Assembly (NCBI RefSeq): GCF_039555335.1
Contig: NC_092631.1
Span: 14,298,305-14,362,304, forward strand
DNA length: 64,000 bases
Direction: 5' to 3'
Source: Amphiura filiformis
Taxonomy: Eukaryota; Echinodermata; Ophiuroidea; Amphilepidida; Amphiuridae
Shown piece after piece: positions 46,101-57,666 of this stretch. The translations under genes and the position numbers were made by a program. The first letter of the stretch is position 1. Each line of letters begins with the position of its first letter. Below the pieces are notes generated by a model, which was given only the letters and a program-made list of their open reading frames with translations, ran no database searches and had not been told where the DNA came from.

Positions 46101-49100
46101 ATTTCTTTATAGCTCTGCAGTCGGCCTAATGCCGAGTCGCGCAATGCAGTTTTGCCGTTTCGCGCCGTACTGAATCATCATCTACAACGCGTGCTAGACA
46201 ATGGTTTTTTTGTTTTTGTTTTTTTAAATATTATTATTATTATTATTTTTTTGCTTGCTTTCTTCTGAAGATAGCAATTTTGGTCAGCTTCGTCATTTTA
46301 ACATTTCTTTATAGCTTTGCATTCGGCCTAGTGCCGATTTTTATACTAAAAGAAAATGTGCCGAGACATACCGTAATTTGCTCGATTCTGGTGCCGGTGT
46401 CTATAGAGCTCCTGCATTGATTTACATGGGTAATATTAAAATTGAAATATCTCAAGAACCGAATACTGTATGACACTGAAACAAACTTTGAAATAAAGCT
46501 TTTACATTTCTCTATCTGTTTTATGTGATTTTGGTGTTTGTCGGATAAGTGTGATTTTGCTATCAACTGCAGATAGCTCAAATTTATGATGCCCGTTGGT
46601 TGTCGTTTTTGTCTGCTGAACGAGATAAAGGGTACATACCACAAAAATGCTTTCTAGAGACTTTACGTGCTAAATAGGGTCGCGTTTTGGCCATAAGACG
46701 AGTTACGTCCAACTTTGAAATATATATTTGATATCATCTTAACTAGAACAAAATTCTGCATAACATTTCTGAAAATGACTACACATTTTAGGTCCGACTA
46801 ATTTTTCAGAAAATTAGTGCTATATAAAAGGCCACATTTTCCTGTGTTTCCGACTGCTAACCGCGTTCTGACCTCGTTTGTTCATGCGCATATAATCGTA
46901 AATATCACTCAAATTTTCGCATTTTCTTTTCAAATTTGTAGAGATCACATTCACAAGTTCTAGTAAAACACGATTTTCAACACTAAAATTGTTAATATGG
47001 TACCGATGTTCTAGAATTTTTATGCAAAGTTTGGGACTATAGGCGTGATAAACTTTTACCGGAAACCGCTTCGCAGGCGGATTTAGTGGTATATGAACCC
47101 TAAAGCGATATTTTATAGAATCATGTTACTGGTGTGCTATCTTCTGAAGATAGCCGTTTGCGGGCGCGTTCCGAGAAAATGATGCAGATCGTAAATGATG
47201 CATGCCGTAAGTGGGCTCGCGCGTGTTCACAGAAGATGATGCATGTCGCAACGGGTGATTTGCAAATCGCACCGTAAATGGTATCTTGGGTAGATAAAAA
47301 ACAAACAACAAACAAACAAACAAACAAACAGACAGACAGACAGACAGACAAACAAACAAAAAAAATAAAAAATATATACCAAAAGATCTTTCTCGGCATT
47401 CGGCCTATTATATGCCAAGCTATAAGAAAAAGGGGGCAAAAAAGAGGTAAAAATAGAGAAACACTCAGATGCGGAAAGTGATGAGTCTGTAATATCGCTT
47501 TAAACTTTCAGATCGAAACTAATGTATTAGAAAGAAAAAATTCGCCGCTACATGATGAAGTAAAAATTTAGAGAAAATATTGTAAAACATTACTTCTAGA
47601 GTAGAAAGATGCAATGAATCGGGATGAGATTCTAAATGCTATCTTCAGTAGATATAGCGAAAAAATCCTAAAACGCGCACGGTTCCTCTGCCCGAATTAA
47701 GAAATCGGCATTCGGCCCATAGGCCTATACCGCGCTATTTAAAAAAGGGAGAAAAAAGAGGTAAAAATAGAAAACAGGCAGATGATAATCTCTGCTTTGT
47801 AAGTGCCGTTTTAAATTTTGGTCAGCTTCGTCATTTTACATTTCTTTATAGCTCTGCAGTCGGCCTATAAATGCCGAGTCGCGCAATGCAGTTTTGCCGT
47901 TTCGCGCCGTACTGAATCATCATCTACAACGCGTGCTAGACAATGGTTGTTTTTTGGTTTTTAAATATTATTATTATTATTTTTTTTTGCTTGCTTTCTT
48001 CTGAAGATAGCAATTTTGGTCAGCTTCGTCATTTTAACATTTCTTTATAGCTTTGCATTCGGCCTAGTGCCGATTTTTATACTAAAAGAAAATGTGCCGA
48101 GACATGCCGTAATGTGCTCGATTCTGGTGCCGGTGTCTATAGAGCTCCTGCATTGATTTACATGGGTAATATTAAAATTGAAATATCTCAAGAACCGAAT
48201 ACTGTAATGACACTGAAACAAACTTTGAAATAAAGCTTTTACATTTCTCTATCTGTTTTATGTGATTTTGGTGTTTGTCGGATAAGTGTGATTTTGCTAT
48301 CAACTGCAGATAGCTCAAATTTATGATGCCCGTTGGTTGTCGTTTTTGTCTGCTGAACGAGATAAAGGGTACATACCACAAAAATGTTTTCTAGAGACTT
48401 TACGTGCTAAATCATGGTCGCGTTTTGGCCATAAGACGAGTTACGTCCAACTTTGAAATATATATTTGATATCATCTTAACTAGAACAAAATTCTGCATA
48501 ACATTTCTGAAAATGACTACACATTTTAGGTCCGACTAATTTTTCAGAAAATTAGTGCTATATAAAAAGGCCACATTTTCCTGTGTTTCCGACTGCTAAC
48601 CGCGTTCTGACCTCGTTTGTTCATGCGCATATAATCGTAAATATCACTCAAATGTTCGCATTTTCTTTTCAAATTTGTAGAGATCACATTCACAAGTTCT
48701 AGTAAAACACGATTTTCAACACTAAAATTGTTAATATTGTACCGATGTTCTAGAATTTTTATGCAAAGTTTGGGACTATAGGCGTGATAAACTTTTACCG
48801 GAAACCGCTTCGCAGGCGGATTTAGTGGTATATGAACCCTAAAGCGATATTTTATAGAATCATGTTACTGGTGTGCTATCTTCTGAAGATAGCCGTTTGC
48901 GGGCGCGTTCCGAGAAAATGATGCAGATCGTAAATGATGCATGCCGTAAGTGGGCTCGCGCGTGTTCACAGAAGATGATGCATGTCGCAACGGGTGATTT
49001 GCAAATCGCACCGTAAATGGTATCTTGGGTAGATAAAAAACAAACAACAAACAAACAAACAAACAAACAGTCAGACAGACAGACAGACAAACAAACATGA

Positions 49101-51907
49101 AATATAAAAAATATATACCAAAAGATCTTTCTCGGCATTCGGCCTATTATATGCCAAGCTATAAGAAAAAAGGGGGGCAAAAAAGAGGTAAAAATAGAGA
49201 AACACTCAGATGCGGAAAGTGATGAGTCTGTAATATCGCTTTAAACTTTCAGATCGAAACTAATGTATTAGAAAGAAAAAATTCGCCGCTACATGATGAA
49301 GTAAAAATTTAGAGAAAATATTGTAAAACATTACTTCTAGAGTAGAAAGATGCAATGAATCGGGATGAGATTCTAAATGCTATCTTCAGTAGATATAGCG
49401 AAAAAATCCTAAAACGCGCACGGTTCCTCTGCCCGAATTAAGAAATCGGCATTCGGCCCATAGGCCTATACCGCGCTATTTAAAAAAAGGGAGAAAAAAG
49501 AGGTAAAAATAGAAAAACAGGCAGATGATAATCTCTGCTTTGTAAGTGCCGTTTTAAATTTTGGTCAGCTTCGTCATTTTTACATTTCTTTATAGCTCTG
49601 CAGTCGGCCTATAAATGCCGAGTCGCGCAATGCAGTTTTGCCGTTTCGCGCCGTACTGAATCATCATCTACAACGCGTGCTAGACAATGGTTGTTTTTTT
49701 GGTTTTTTTAAATATTATTATTATTATTTTTTTTTTGCTTGCTTTCTTCTGAAGATAGCAATTTTGGTCAGCTTCGTCATTTTAACATTTCTTTATAGCT
49801 TTGCATTCGGCCTAGTGCCGATTTTTATACTAAAAGAAAATGTGCCGAGACATGCCGTAATGTGCTCGATTCTGGTGCCGGTGTCTATAGAGCTCCTGCA
49901 TTGATTTACATGGGTAATATTAAAATTGAAATATCTCAAGAACCGAATACTGTAATGACACTGAAACAAACTTTGAAATAAAGCTTTTACATTTCTCTAT
50001 CTGTTTTATGTGATTTTGGTGTTTGTCGGATAAGTGTGATTTTGCTATCAACTGCAGATAGCTCAAATTTATGATGCCCGTTGGTTGTCGTTTTTGTCTG
50101 CTGAACGAGATAAAGGGTACATACCACAAAAATGTTTTCTAGAGACTTTACGTGCTAAATCATGGTCGCGTTTTGGCCATAAGACGAGTTACGTCCAACT
50201 TTGAAATATATATTTGATATCATCTTAACTAGAACAAAATTCTGCATAACATTTCTGAAAATGACTACACATTTTAGGTCCGACTAATTTTTCAGAAAAT
50301 TAGTGCTATATAAAAAGGCCACATTTTCCTGTGTTTCCGACTGCTAACCGCGTTCTGACCTCGTTTGTTCATGCGCATATAATCGTAAATATCACTCAAA
50401 TGTTCGCATTTTCTTTTCAAATTTGTAGAGATCACATTCACAAGTTCTAGTAAAACACGATTTTCAACACTAAAATTGTTAATATTGTACCGATGTTCTA
50501 GAATTTTTATGCAAAGTTTGGGACTATAGGCGTGATAAACTTTTACCGGAAACCGCTTCGCAGGCGGATTTAGTGGTATATGAACCCTAAAGCGATATTT
50601 TATAGAATCATGTTACTGGTGTGCTATCTTCTGAAGATAGCCGTTTGCGGGCGCGTTCCGAGAAAATGATGCAGATCGTAAATGATGCATGCCGTAAGTG
50701 GGCTCGCGCGTGTTCACAGAAGATGATGCATGTCGCAACGGGTGATTTGCAAATCGCACCGTAAATGGTATCTTGGGTAGATAAAAAACAAACAACAAAC
50801 AAACAAACAAACAAACAGACAGACAGACAGACAGACAAACAAACATGAAATATAAAAAATATATACCAAAAGATCTTTCTCGGCATTCGGCCTATTATAT
50901 GCCAAGCTATAAGAAAAAAGGGGGGCAAAAAGAGGTAAAAATAGAGAAACACTCAGATGCGGAAAGTGATGAGTCTGTAATATCGCTTTAAACTTTCAGA
51001 TCGAAACTAATGTATTAGAAAGAAAAAATTCGCCGCTACATGATGAAGTAAAATTTAGAGAAAATATTGTAAAACATTACTTCTAGAGTAGAAAGATGCA
51101 ATGAATCGGGATGAGATTCTAAATGCTATCTTCAGTAGATATAGCGAAAAATCCTAAAACGCGCACGGTTCCTCTGCCCGAATTAAGATATCGGCATTCG
51201 GCCCATAGGCCTATACCGCGCTATTTAAAAAAGGGAGAAAAAAAAGAGGTAAAAATAGAAAAACAGGCAGATGATAATCTCTGCTTTGTAAGTGCCGTTT
51301 TAAATTTTGGTCAGCTTCGTCATTTTTACATTTCTTTATAGCTCTGCAGTCGGCCTATAAATGCCGAGTCGCGCAATGCAGTTTTGCCGTTTCGCGCCGT
51401 ACTGAATCATCATCTACAACGCGTGCTAGACAATGGTTGTTTTTTTTTTTTTTTTAAATATTATTATTATTATTTTTTTTTGCTTGCTTTCTTCTGAAGA
51501 TAGCAATTTTGGTCAGCTTCGTCATTTTAACATTTCTTTATAGCTTTGCATTCGGCCTAGTGCCGATTTTTATACTAAAAGAAAATGTGCCGAGACATGC
51601 CGTAATTTGCTCGATTCTGGTGCCGGTGTCTATAGAGCTCCTGCATTGATTTACATGGGTAATATTAAAATTGAAATATCTCAAGAACCGAATACTGTAA
51701 TGACACTGAAACAAACTTTGAAATAAAGCTTTTACATTTCTCTATCTGTTTTATGTGATTTTGGTGTTTGTCGGATAAGTGTGATTTTGCTATCAACTGC
51801 AGATAGCTCAAATTTATGATGCCCGTTGGTTGTCGTTTTTGTCTGCTGAACGAGATAAAGGGTACATACCACAAAAATGTTTTCTAGAGACTTTACGTGC
51901 TAAATCA
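43193..51907. repeat. Complex tandem array: five short units (about 1.74 kb)
   Basis: Starts at 43193, 44940, 46677, 48415 and 50163 give periods of 1747, 1737, 1738, 1748 and 1745. Each lacks the same about 660 bp present in long units: the sequence runs from GTGCTATCTTCTGAAGAT directly into AGCCGTTTGCGGGCG. The CAAA part of the microsatellite is short and the GACA part has grown. Units from 48415 on share the variants CATGGTCGCG and CTGTAATGAC, which breaks the 111-codon frame of the other units. Confidence 0.92.
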
Positions 51908-52666
51908 TGGTCGCGTTTTGGCCATAAGACGAGTTACGTCCAACTTTGAAATATATATTTGATATCATCTTAACTAGAACAAAATTCTGCATAACATTTC
52001 TGAAAATGACTACACATTTTAGGTCCGACTAATTTTTCAGAAAATTAGTGCTATATAAAAAGGCCACATTTTCCTGTGTTTCCGACTGCTAACCGCGTTC
52101 TGACCTCGTTTGTTCATGCGCATATAATCGTAAATATCACTCAAATGTTCGCATTTTCTTTTCAAATTTGTAGAGATCACATTCACAAGTTCTAGTAAAA
52201 CACGATTTTCAACACTAAAATTGTTAATATTGTACCGATGTTCTAGAATTTTTATGCAAAGTTTGGGACTATAGGCGTGATAAACTTTTACCGGAAACCG
52301 CTTCGCAGGCGGATTTAGTGGTATATGAACCCTAAAGCGATATTTTATAGAATCATGTTACTGGTGTGCTATCTTCCCCGCCATCTTCTGAAGATCAATT
52401 AAAATTTCAAATGTTGCTAGGCCTACATTTTGTTTTGGTTTATAATTTTAATTGCATGTGGTTTTTTCTTCTAGGCCTACCTACTGAATGTAGGCTACTA
52501 GTAAAATGCAGGCCTTTGTTTTCTTTGTCCCCTGCGCGAGATATATATTTTCGAATCGAATTAGGCTTACTGGTGATGATCTACTGAGAATCAAATTAAA
52601 ATTGCAAATGTTGCGACATTTTGTTTTGGTTTAATTTGGGACTATAATCGTGAAGTTGGGACTATA
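51908..52666. repeat. Last array unit, long type, interrupted
   Basis: Has the CATGGTCGCG variant of the neighbouring short units but retains the long-only segment (TTTCAAATGTTGC at 52407 onward), with a small CCCCGCCATCTTC insertion near 52376. It is cut at TA (52665-52666) by the 2.9-kb element and resumes at 55558. Confidence 0.85.
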
Positions 52667-53023
52667 CCGTAAACGTTCGCCTAATGGCGCTTTTGGATTC
52701 TTAGAAATGTGAGAGCGCCATCCTTGTAAAATCTCAACAGCATTAAGGATACGTGTATGTGGAATTGAGCAACCTGGACATAATGCCTCAGAAAAAAATA
52801 TCGTGACATGACCCAATACTTTAGGTCACTAGGTTAGTTGCTAGAGCAGCAGATGTTTTGGGGTTTCTTCAGGTATTCTTTCTCAAAGTGCCATTTGACT
52901 TAATTTGTAAATCGATTCATACGTTATACCTAACTCATTTTGGTAAATCTTTTTATAACATTGTAATTTCTTCTATTTTTTTTATATTCTTCAGTTGAAA
53001 ATTACACCCTTCTATTGTCTGAC

Positions 53024-53100
53024 CCGTTAGCTCAGTCGGTAGAGGGTGCGCCTTGAATGGTGAATGGTACTTGTTCGAATCTTGACTTCTGCTCCCACTT
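53024..53100 (+). repeat. tRNA-like SINE head or tRNA pseudogene
   Basis: GTTAGCTCAGTCGGTAGAG is a good pol III A box and TGTTCGAATC a B-box-like word 35 bases later. The arms do not close into a cloverleaf and the anticodon arm is disordered, so it is not a working tRNA. Confidence 0.5.
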
Positions 53101-53766
53101 TTATGTGAAGAAGGGTCAAGAAATGTTTTTGGATTTTGTCCCCATTTTACGAATGAATATTGTGATTTTTTTTAAATTTAATTTTAAGTTTCTTATTTTT
53201 TTATAGATAAATAGGCTCTGCGAACAAACGGCAACAAAAACCGCTGACAAAATTTGCTCCACCTGCTACCTATCAATGCGTGATATATTCCACTACATTT
53301 AACAGTTAAATGACCTTTGAAAAATAGAACGGCCTCAATGTTTCAAATTGTGTAACTACATTACTTTATTCATTTATGCATTATAAATGATCAGCTATTT
53401 TTTCTTTTATTAAAAGGATCGAACCCAAGTAGATCAGACCATTGATCATATAACTATCAGACCACGAAGTAGTTACGTAACTCTGTGATGGTATCGGAAC
53501 CAAGCACTGTTTGAATGGCGATCATTACGATCACGCTATTTTGATATGCCTTTTTTTGTACTGATTGTTTCGATCGTGGCTCATTACTTAAGCGCGTGAT
53601 CCCGTTGACATAGTAACATTACGTAACTTCGATACCGGGCTTCGATACTGAATAGTTGTTGAGTGCACATAATATGGAAAGCCATTGGGGTATTGTGTGC
53701 CTTCCAAAGCGCCTTATAACATGTTCTCATTGTGTTGTGGAATCCTAGCCAGTATTCAATGATAGC

Positions 53767-54531
53767 TATAGAGGCCTTGCGTTTATCGATTGGCTCCAAA
53801 CAAAGGATTTGAACCGATTTCTTCCCCGTAATCATGGCGCAGTGCAGTCCATTCAATCAAATGTTGTCATCAACCTATTTGATCGTAGTGCATTTTGTTA
53901 TGTGTGTGAGACAAACTGTCGCGGTAGATGCAATCATGCTTTTGTTGAATCAGGAGGGTGAAAGTGCATATAGGAACAATGCCAAAAACTACGTCACGCC
54001 GGTCACGCTATTGTTCGACTTAAACTACATCATTCGCCATTTTGTAAATATTAACGCATGATCGTTGCTTTGAAGTTTCCACCGGATAGTCTGTGGATAG
54101 CGCAAGAGCATGCTTTGACCATGTGCAAAAAAATGAATATCATGAAGATGTTTAAGATTGATTCTTAGATGTTTCAAAAATTACCGTCATAGTGCATAGA
54201 TTCATCAAAGAATGGTTTGAAGTACTAACCTTATTTAGTAATTTTAAAAATCGGAGAATTTTACAAAATCAATGTTTTTACCTGTCGGTATTACAACTCG
54301 TGAAACACATTAAGTGATGTGCCTGGGTGACCTAATCTACTAACCTTTAACGTTTCCTCTATGAACTCTAACCCTCCTGCAATATGGCGCCTATTGTCTA
54401 GAGTTAAACTACATCTTTCGGTGTGTTACGTAATACTACGATGCCTATCCCATTATATCGATCCCCGGTTGAATGCATTTGAGTAGTCCGCCATATTTAC
54501 GGGATGATACGCCATGTGCACAGCCTCTATT
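53767..54531 (-). mobile_element. Nested MITE, interrupted copy
   Basis: Starts TATAGAGGCC and ends GCCTCTATTC. Segments match the inverse of the compact copy at 61666-61910 (GGCTCCAAACAAAGG, AATGGACTGCACT inverse, ATTTGAGTAGTCCGCC). About 500 bp of unrelated sequence (about 53930-54455) separates the two halves. A third fragment is at about 55055-55140. Confidence 0.65.
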
Positions 54532-54679
54532 CAGTTGGTCGTTGTATGATTTTGTTCGTTCACTCATTCAAATTTTATTTATATCATTTGAAGACTGAGC
54601 CTATTATGATACATCCTCTGTGGAACAGTTTCAAACAAATATAGCTAGGCATTATTGGGGCAGAGGTTATCTTTTGAAT

Positions 54680-55005
54680 CCTCTTAGAGGGCTATCATTT
54701 TTTTCGGAAGGGGGGTCCCAAATTTACAAAAAGTCTGCGTCAATAAAATTGCGCACCCCCTATTTCGGCAACAAAAATTTTATGATACCAAACCCCAAAA
54801 TTGTATTGAAATTCGTCTTTTTGAATAAAATAACACACTTTCTGTGGTCGTCGTGTGACTCCCTACATTTTGGTCATAAAACATTTTATAAAATCAGAAA
54901 ATAAAACATTTTATGACCCCCCTCCTATTATTCTTTCCAAGACTTTATGACCCCCGTATATTTGGGACCCCCCTCCTTTCGAATAAAATGATATACCTCT
55001 TATGA
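54680..55005. mobile_element. Palindromic MITE within the 2.9-kb element
   Basis: AGAGGGCTATCATTTTTTTC and GGGGGGTCCCAAAT on the left are returned inverted at about 54955-55003 (TTTGGGACCCCCC, AAATGATATACCTCTT). It is non-coding. Confidence 0.65.
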
Positions 55006-55274
55006 CCACTGATGCATAGGCAAGGACACTCGCGCGAATTGAAAGACTTGTCGTCGTACATGACAGTTCGTCTCACACACATAACAAATGCTTATACAAT
55101 TAAATAGGTTCATTACAATATTTGATTAAAATGAAACGATAAAAACAAAGCATGAAAAAAGACACATACAAGATAAAATAATAAAATTATATAAACAATG
55201 TTAAAGATAAAATAGAGAATAAAATTTCCTCAAATCAGAAAAAAAACATTGACAGACATCATAATCTGTCAGAA

Positions 55275-55372
55275 ATTACTGCATGAGATTCGAACCATCA
55301 ATCTTCTCCACAAGTTCTCTTTATCCTCGCACTATAGTCTAATGCTCTGCTCACTGGGCCACAACGTATCAG
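55275..55372 (-). repeat. tRNA-like segment (SINE head)
   Basis: On the minus strand TGGCCCAGTGAGCAGAGC resembles an A box and GGTTCGAATCTC is a perfect B box, 60 bases apart as in long-variable-arm tRNAs. The stems are imperfect, so it is probably a relic. Confidence 0.45.
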
Positions 55373-55557
55373 GTGAATGATTACCGCATTATCATGAACA
55401 AGTTTGTTCGATCTTGTTCATAATTGTATGTGTCGATAGGTTTCACCCTTTAACTACACGTACCCTTAATGATCAGTGATAATAGTCGGCTTTTACAGGG
55501 ATGGCGCTCTCTCATTTCCATGCACTCCATAGCGCCATTAGGCGAACGTTTACGGTA

Positions 55558-55932
55558 TGAGATCTTAAATGCTAGGCCTATCTTCAGTAGATAGTCCTAT
55601 AGCGAAAAAAAAATCCTAAAACGCGCATGCACGGTTACTCTGCGCGAATAACAAAATCGGCATTCGGCTTTTAGGCTATGCCGCGCTATTAAAAAAAAAA
55701 AGGGGGGGGAAAGAGGTAAAAATAGAGAAACAGGTATAGGCCTAGATGCGGAAAGTGATGAGTCTGTAGGCCTGATATCGCTTTAAACTTTCTGATCGGA
55801 ACTGATGTATTAGAAAGAAAAAACTCGTCGCTACATGATGAAGTAAAAATTTAGAGAAAGTAATGTAAAACATTACTTATAGAGTAGAAAGATGCAATGA
55901 ATCGGGATGAGATTCTAAATGCTATTTATTTA
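55558..55932. repeat. Array remnant after the 2.9-kb insertion
   Basis: Resumes the long-unit sequence exactly (GGCCTATCTTCAGTAGATAG, ACGCGCATGCACGG, GATGCGGAAAGTGATGAG, TAGAGTAGAAAGATGC) until the next insertion. A few GGCCT-type short insertions mark it as more diverged than the core units. Confidence 0.85.
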
Positions 55933-56963
55933 GGGTAAATTGGGGTAAATGGAACGCTTAAGCAATAAATCACTTTCTGTGGTCAGGAGGGTATCCATAC
56001 GATTTTTGTTTGTTTCAATAAGTAGATAATATGTTTTTACAACTTGTTTTAACAGATAAACTCCCATTTTATGGCTTTGTTTCTTGTATCGGTCCAAATA
56101 CATGCATGGTCATTGTGTTCCAGTTACCCCAACAAATTGGGGTAAATGGAACAGTGGGTTGGGTAATTGGAACAAGGGGCATTACTTGCAAGGAGCCTAA
56201 TTTCATAGCTATATTTACATTGAAAAGACATCAGAATATTTTATTTAACATATATTTTGTGACTAAACAAAAGGTTAACAAAAATAATTTTGTTTTCATG
56301 TTTTTTATAAACATGGTCAAATACCACGTAAAAAAACACTTTTTCTCGGTACATAACAGAAAAAAATGATTTTCAGATTTTTAAAAAATCAATAGGATGC
56401 CTAATCTACCATGAATTAATTATTTGTAGTATATAATTTCATAATAATTAAACCAATTAGTAAAAAAAATATTAACATGTTATATATAATTGTTCAGTCA
56501 ACCGTGTTCCATTTACCCCAAGTGGATCTGTTGTGGGGTAAATGGAACACCAAACTAATTAATTAGCTAATTAGCATATTAATTTGCATAATTTCATCAT
56601 TAAAATCTGCTATTTTATTGTTTAAAACATTTATGTTATTGTAGAAAACAAACATAGAAAATGCCAATATTGTAAGACAACTCTCAGCACAACATTCAAA
56701 TATTTAGGAATCAATACCCTTAAATTAGTAATGTTCACTGAACCGTAGCACCACTTCAAGGTCAGTGACAACATTTGAGATTTTCTTCCACTCAAATACC
56801 GAGTAAACCCACGCTTGGGGTATGAAACGAAAGCAGAACGTATGGCGTTGGGGTAAATGGAACAGTCGGTATGATGTTGCTCAAATTTTTTCTTGATTGA
56901 GGGAATTGTATTCTCAGCGTTCCATTTACGTTACCCCACCGTTCCATTTACCCCAATTTACCC
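55933..56963. mobile_element. 1.03-kb TIR element with GGGTAAATTGGGG ends
   Basis: The left end GGGTAAATTGGGGTAAATGG is returned inverted at about 56940-56963. The word GGGGTAAATGGAAC recurs inside (56142, 56536, 56852) in both orientations. It interrupts the array between TATTTATT and ATTAGGCCCGCAATG. The target duplication is ambiguous because the site is a TTTA run. A 112-codon frame inside is without relatives that I recognise. Confidence 0.75.
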
Positions 56964-56984
56964 ATTAGGCCCGCAATGCCATGC

Positions 56985-57165
56985 GCGTATTTTTTTTGGG
57001 GGGGCTTTGGGGGCGCCAGCCCCCCGGGGTAAAAGCAGGGGGCGGCCAAAACGAAGGGGCGGCGGAAGAAGAAGGGGCGGCAAACGACGGGCGGCGGAAG
57101 AAGACTCAGGGGCGGCAAAAAGAACTAGTAAAGAAAAAAGGGCGGAAAAATGTGAAGAGTATAAA
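56985..57165. repeat. G-rich palindrome and GGGGCGGC-RAAGAAGA repeats
   Basis: GGGGGCGCCAGCCCCC is palindromic. It is followed by about five purine-rich words of the GGGGCGGCRRAAGAAGA type. Basic and alanine-rich frames here are compositional. This marks the right edge of the array region; 57166-57580 shows nothing beyond a possible CAPN7 5' region. Confidence 0.6.
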
Positions 57166-57666
57166 AAAAAAATTTTTCTCTTCACTTTTTCAAACCACCG
57201 TTTTTTCTTATCTAAAAATCCCGGCTAAAATCAAGCAGAAATCCAGAATGTAAAAATAGTTTTGTTATTTCTAAAAATCTAAAAATCAAGCATCAATCTA
57301 AAAGTGCATCTTGTTCCCCCTGAACGGCTGGACGATGACCTTTTACCTACTCGCAACTCTAAAGTGCACGGGACTGAAAATCCAAACATGTGATGTCATT
57401 GGAAATTACGAGATGAGTGTGAACCGCCACTGACTATGAGTTAAACTTGCGGAAGATAATAAGATTTTGTGAACTGGAAAACCCCATGTAAACACATGAA
57501 CGTAGAGTCAAATTCTTGATATTACGCCCAATTTCATTCACTGACAATTCCGAACTTACAATCCTCATGATAAACTTCTTCTTAGGTCATGTTCTGGTCG
57601 GACTTTAATGAAAGATACGGGTTTGGTTCATCGCATTCGGACGCAGAAGGTAGGCCCAGCGGTGCC

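Larger units (their letters stand above)
52667..55555. mobile_element. 2.9-kb TIR element with CCGTAAACG ends and TA duplication
   Basis: The ends CCGTAAACGTTCGCC and the inverse extend, with gaps, to about 65 bp (shared GAGAGCGCCATCC). TA duplications lie at 52665-52666 and 55556-55557, and excision restores the array sequence GACTATATGAGAT. The interior holds tRNA-like segments and nested MITEs (53767-54531, 54680-55005) but no transposase I can recognise, so it is non-autonomous. A TA target fits Tc1/mariner-like or ISL2EU-like families; I cannot choose. Confidence 0.85.

Noticed and set aside
34036..51000. Repeated minus-strand frames rich in CLFV (Cys-Leu-Phe-Val)
   Set aside because: They are translations of the AAAC microsatellite in the array. 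Length tracks the tract, all frames give similar products, and there is no conserved protein.
35560..51874. 111-codon minus-strand frame in most array units (starts MWYVPFISF)
   Set aside because: Its conservation is explained by homogenised tandem copies. A one-base change destroys it in the last three units without other consequence, and it matches no family I know.
34113..52666. CRISPR-like or rDNA-type array
   Set aside because: Units are kilobases long without short repeat-spacer structure, and contain no rRNA core sequences.
53024..53100. Functional tRNA gene
   Set aside because: A and B boxes are present but acceptor and anticodon stems do not form; a SINE head or pseudogene is more likely.
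56893..57253. Basic Gly/Arg/Lys-rich frames near the G-rich repeat
   Set aside because: Compositional frames over GGGGCGGC purine repeats, open on both strands, without start context or splice support.
57589..57666. Upstream in-frame ATG of CAPN7 as the start
   Set aside because: Weak start context, and the added residues have no family counterpart; an acceptor-like TTCTTCTTAG just upstream suggests this may be 5' UTR. Not excluded.
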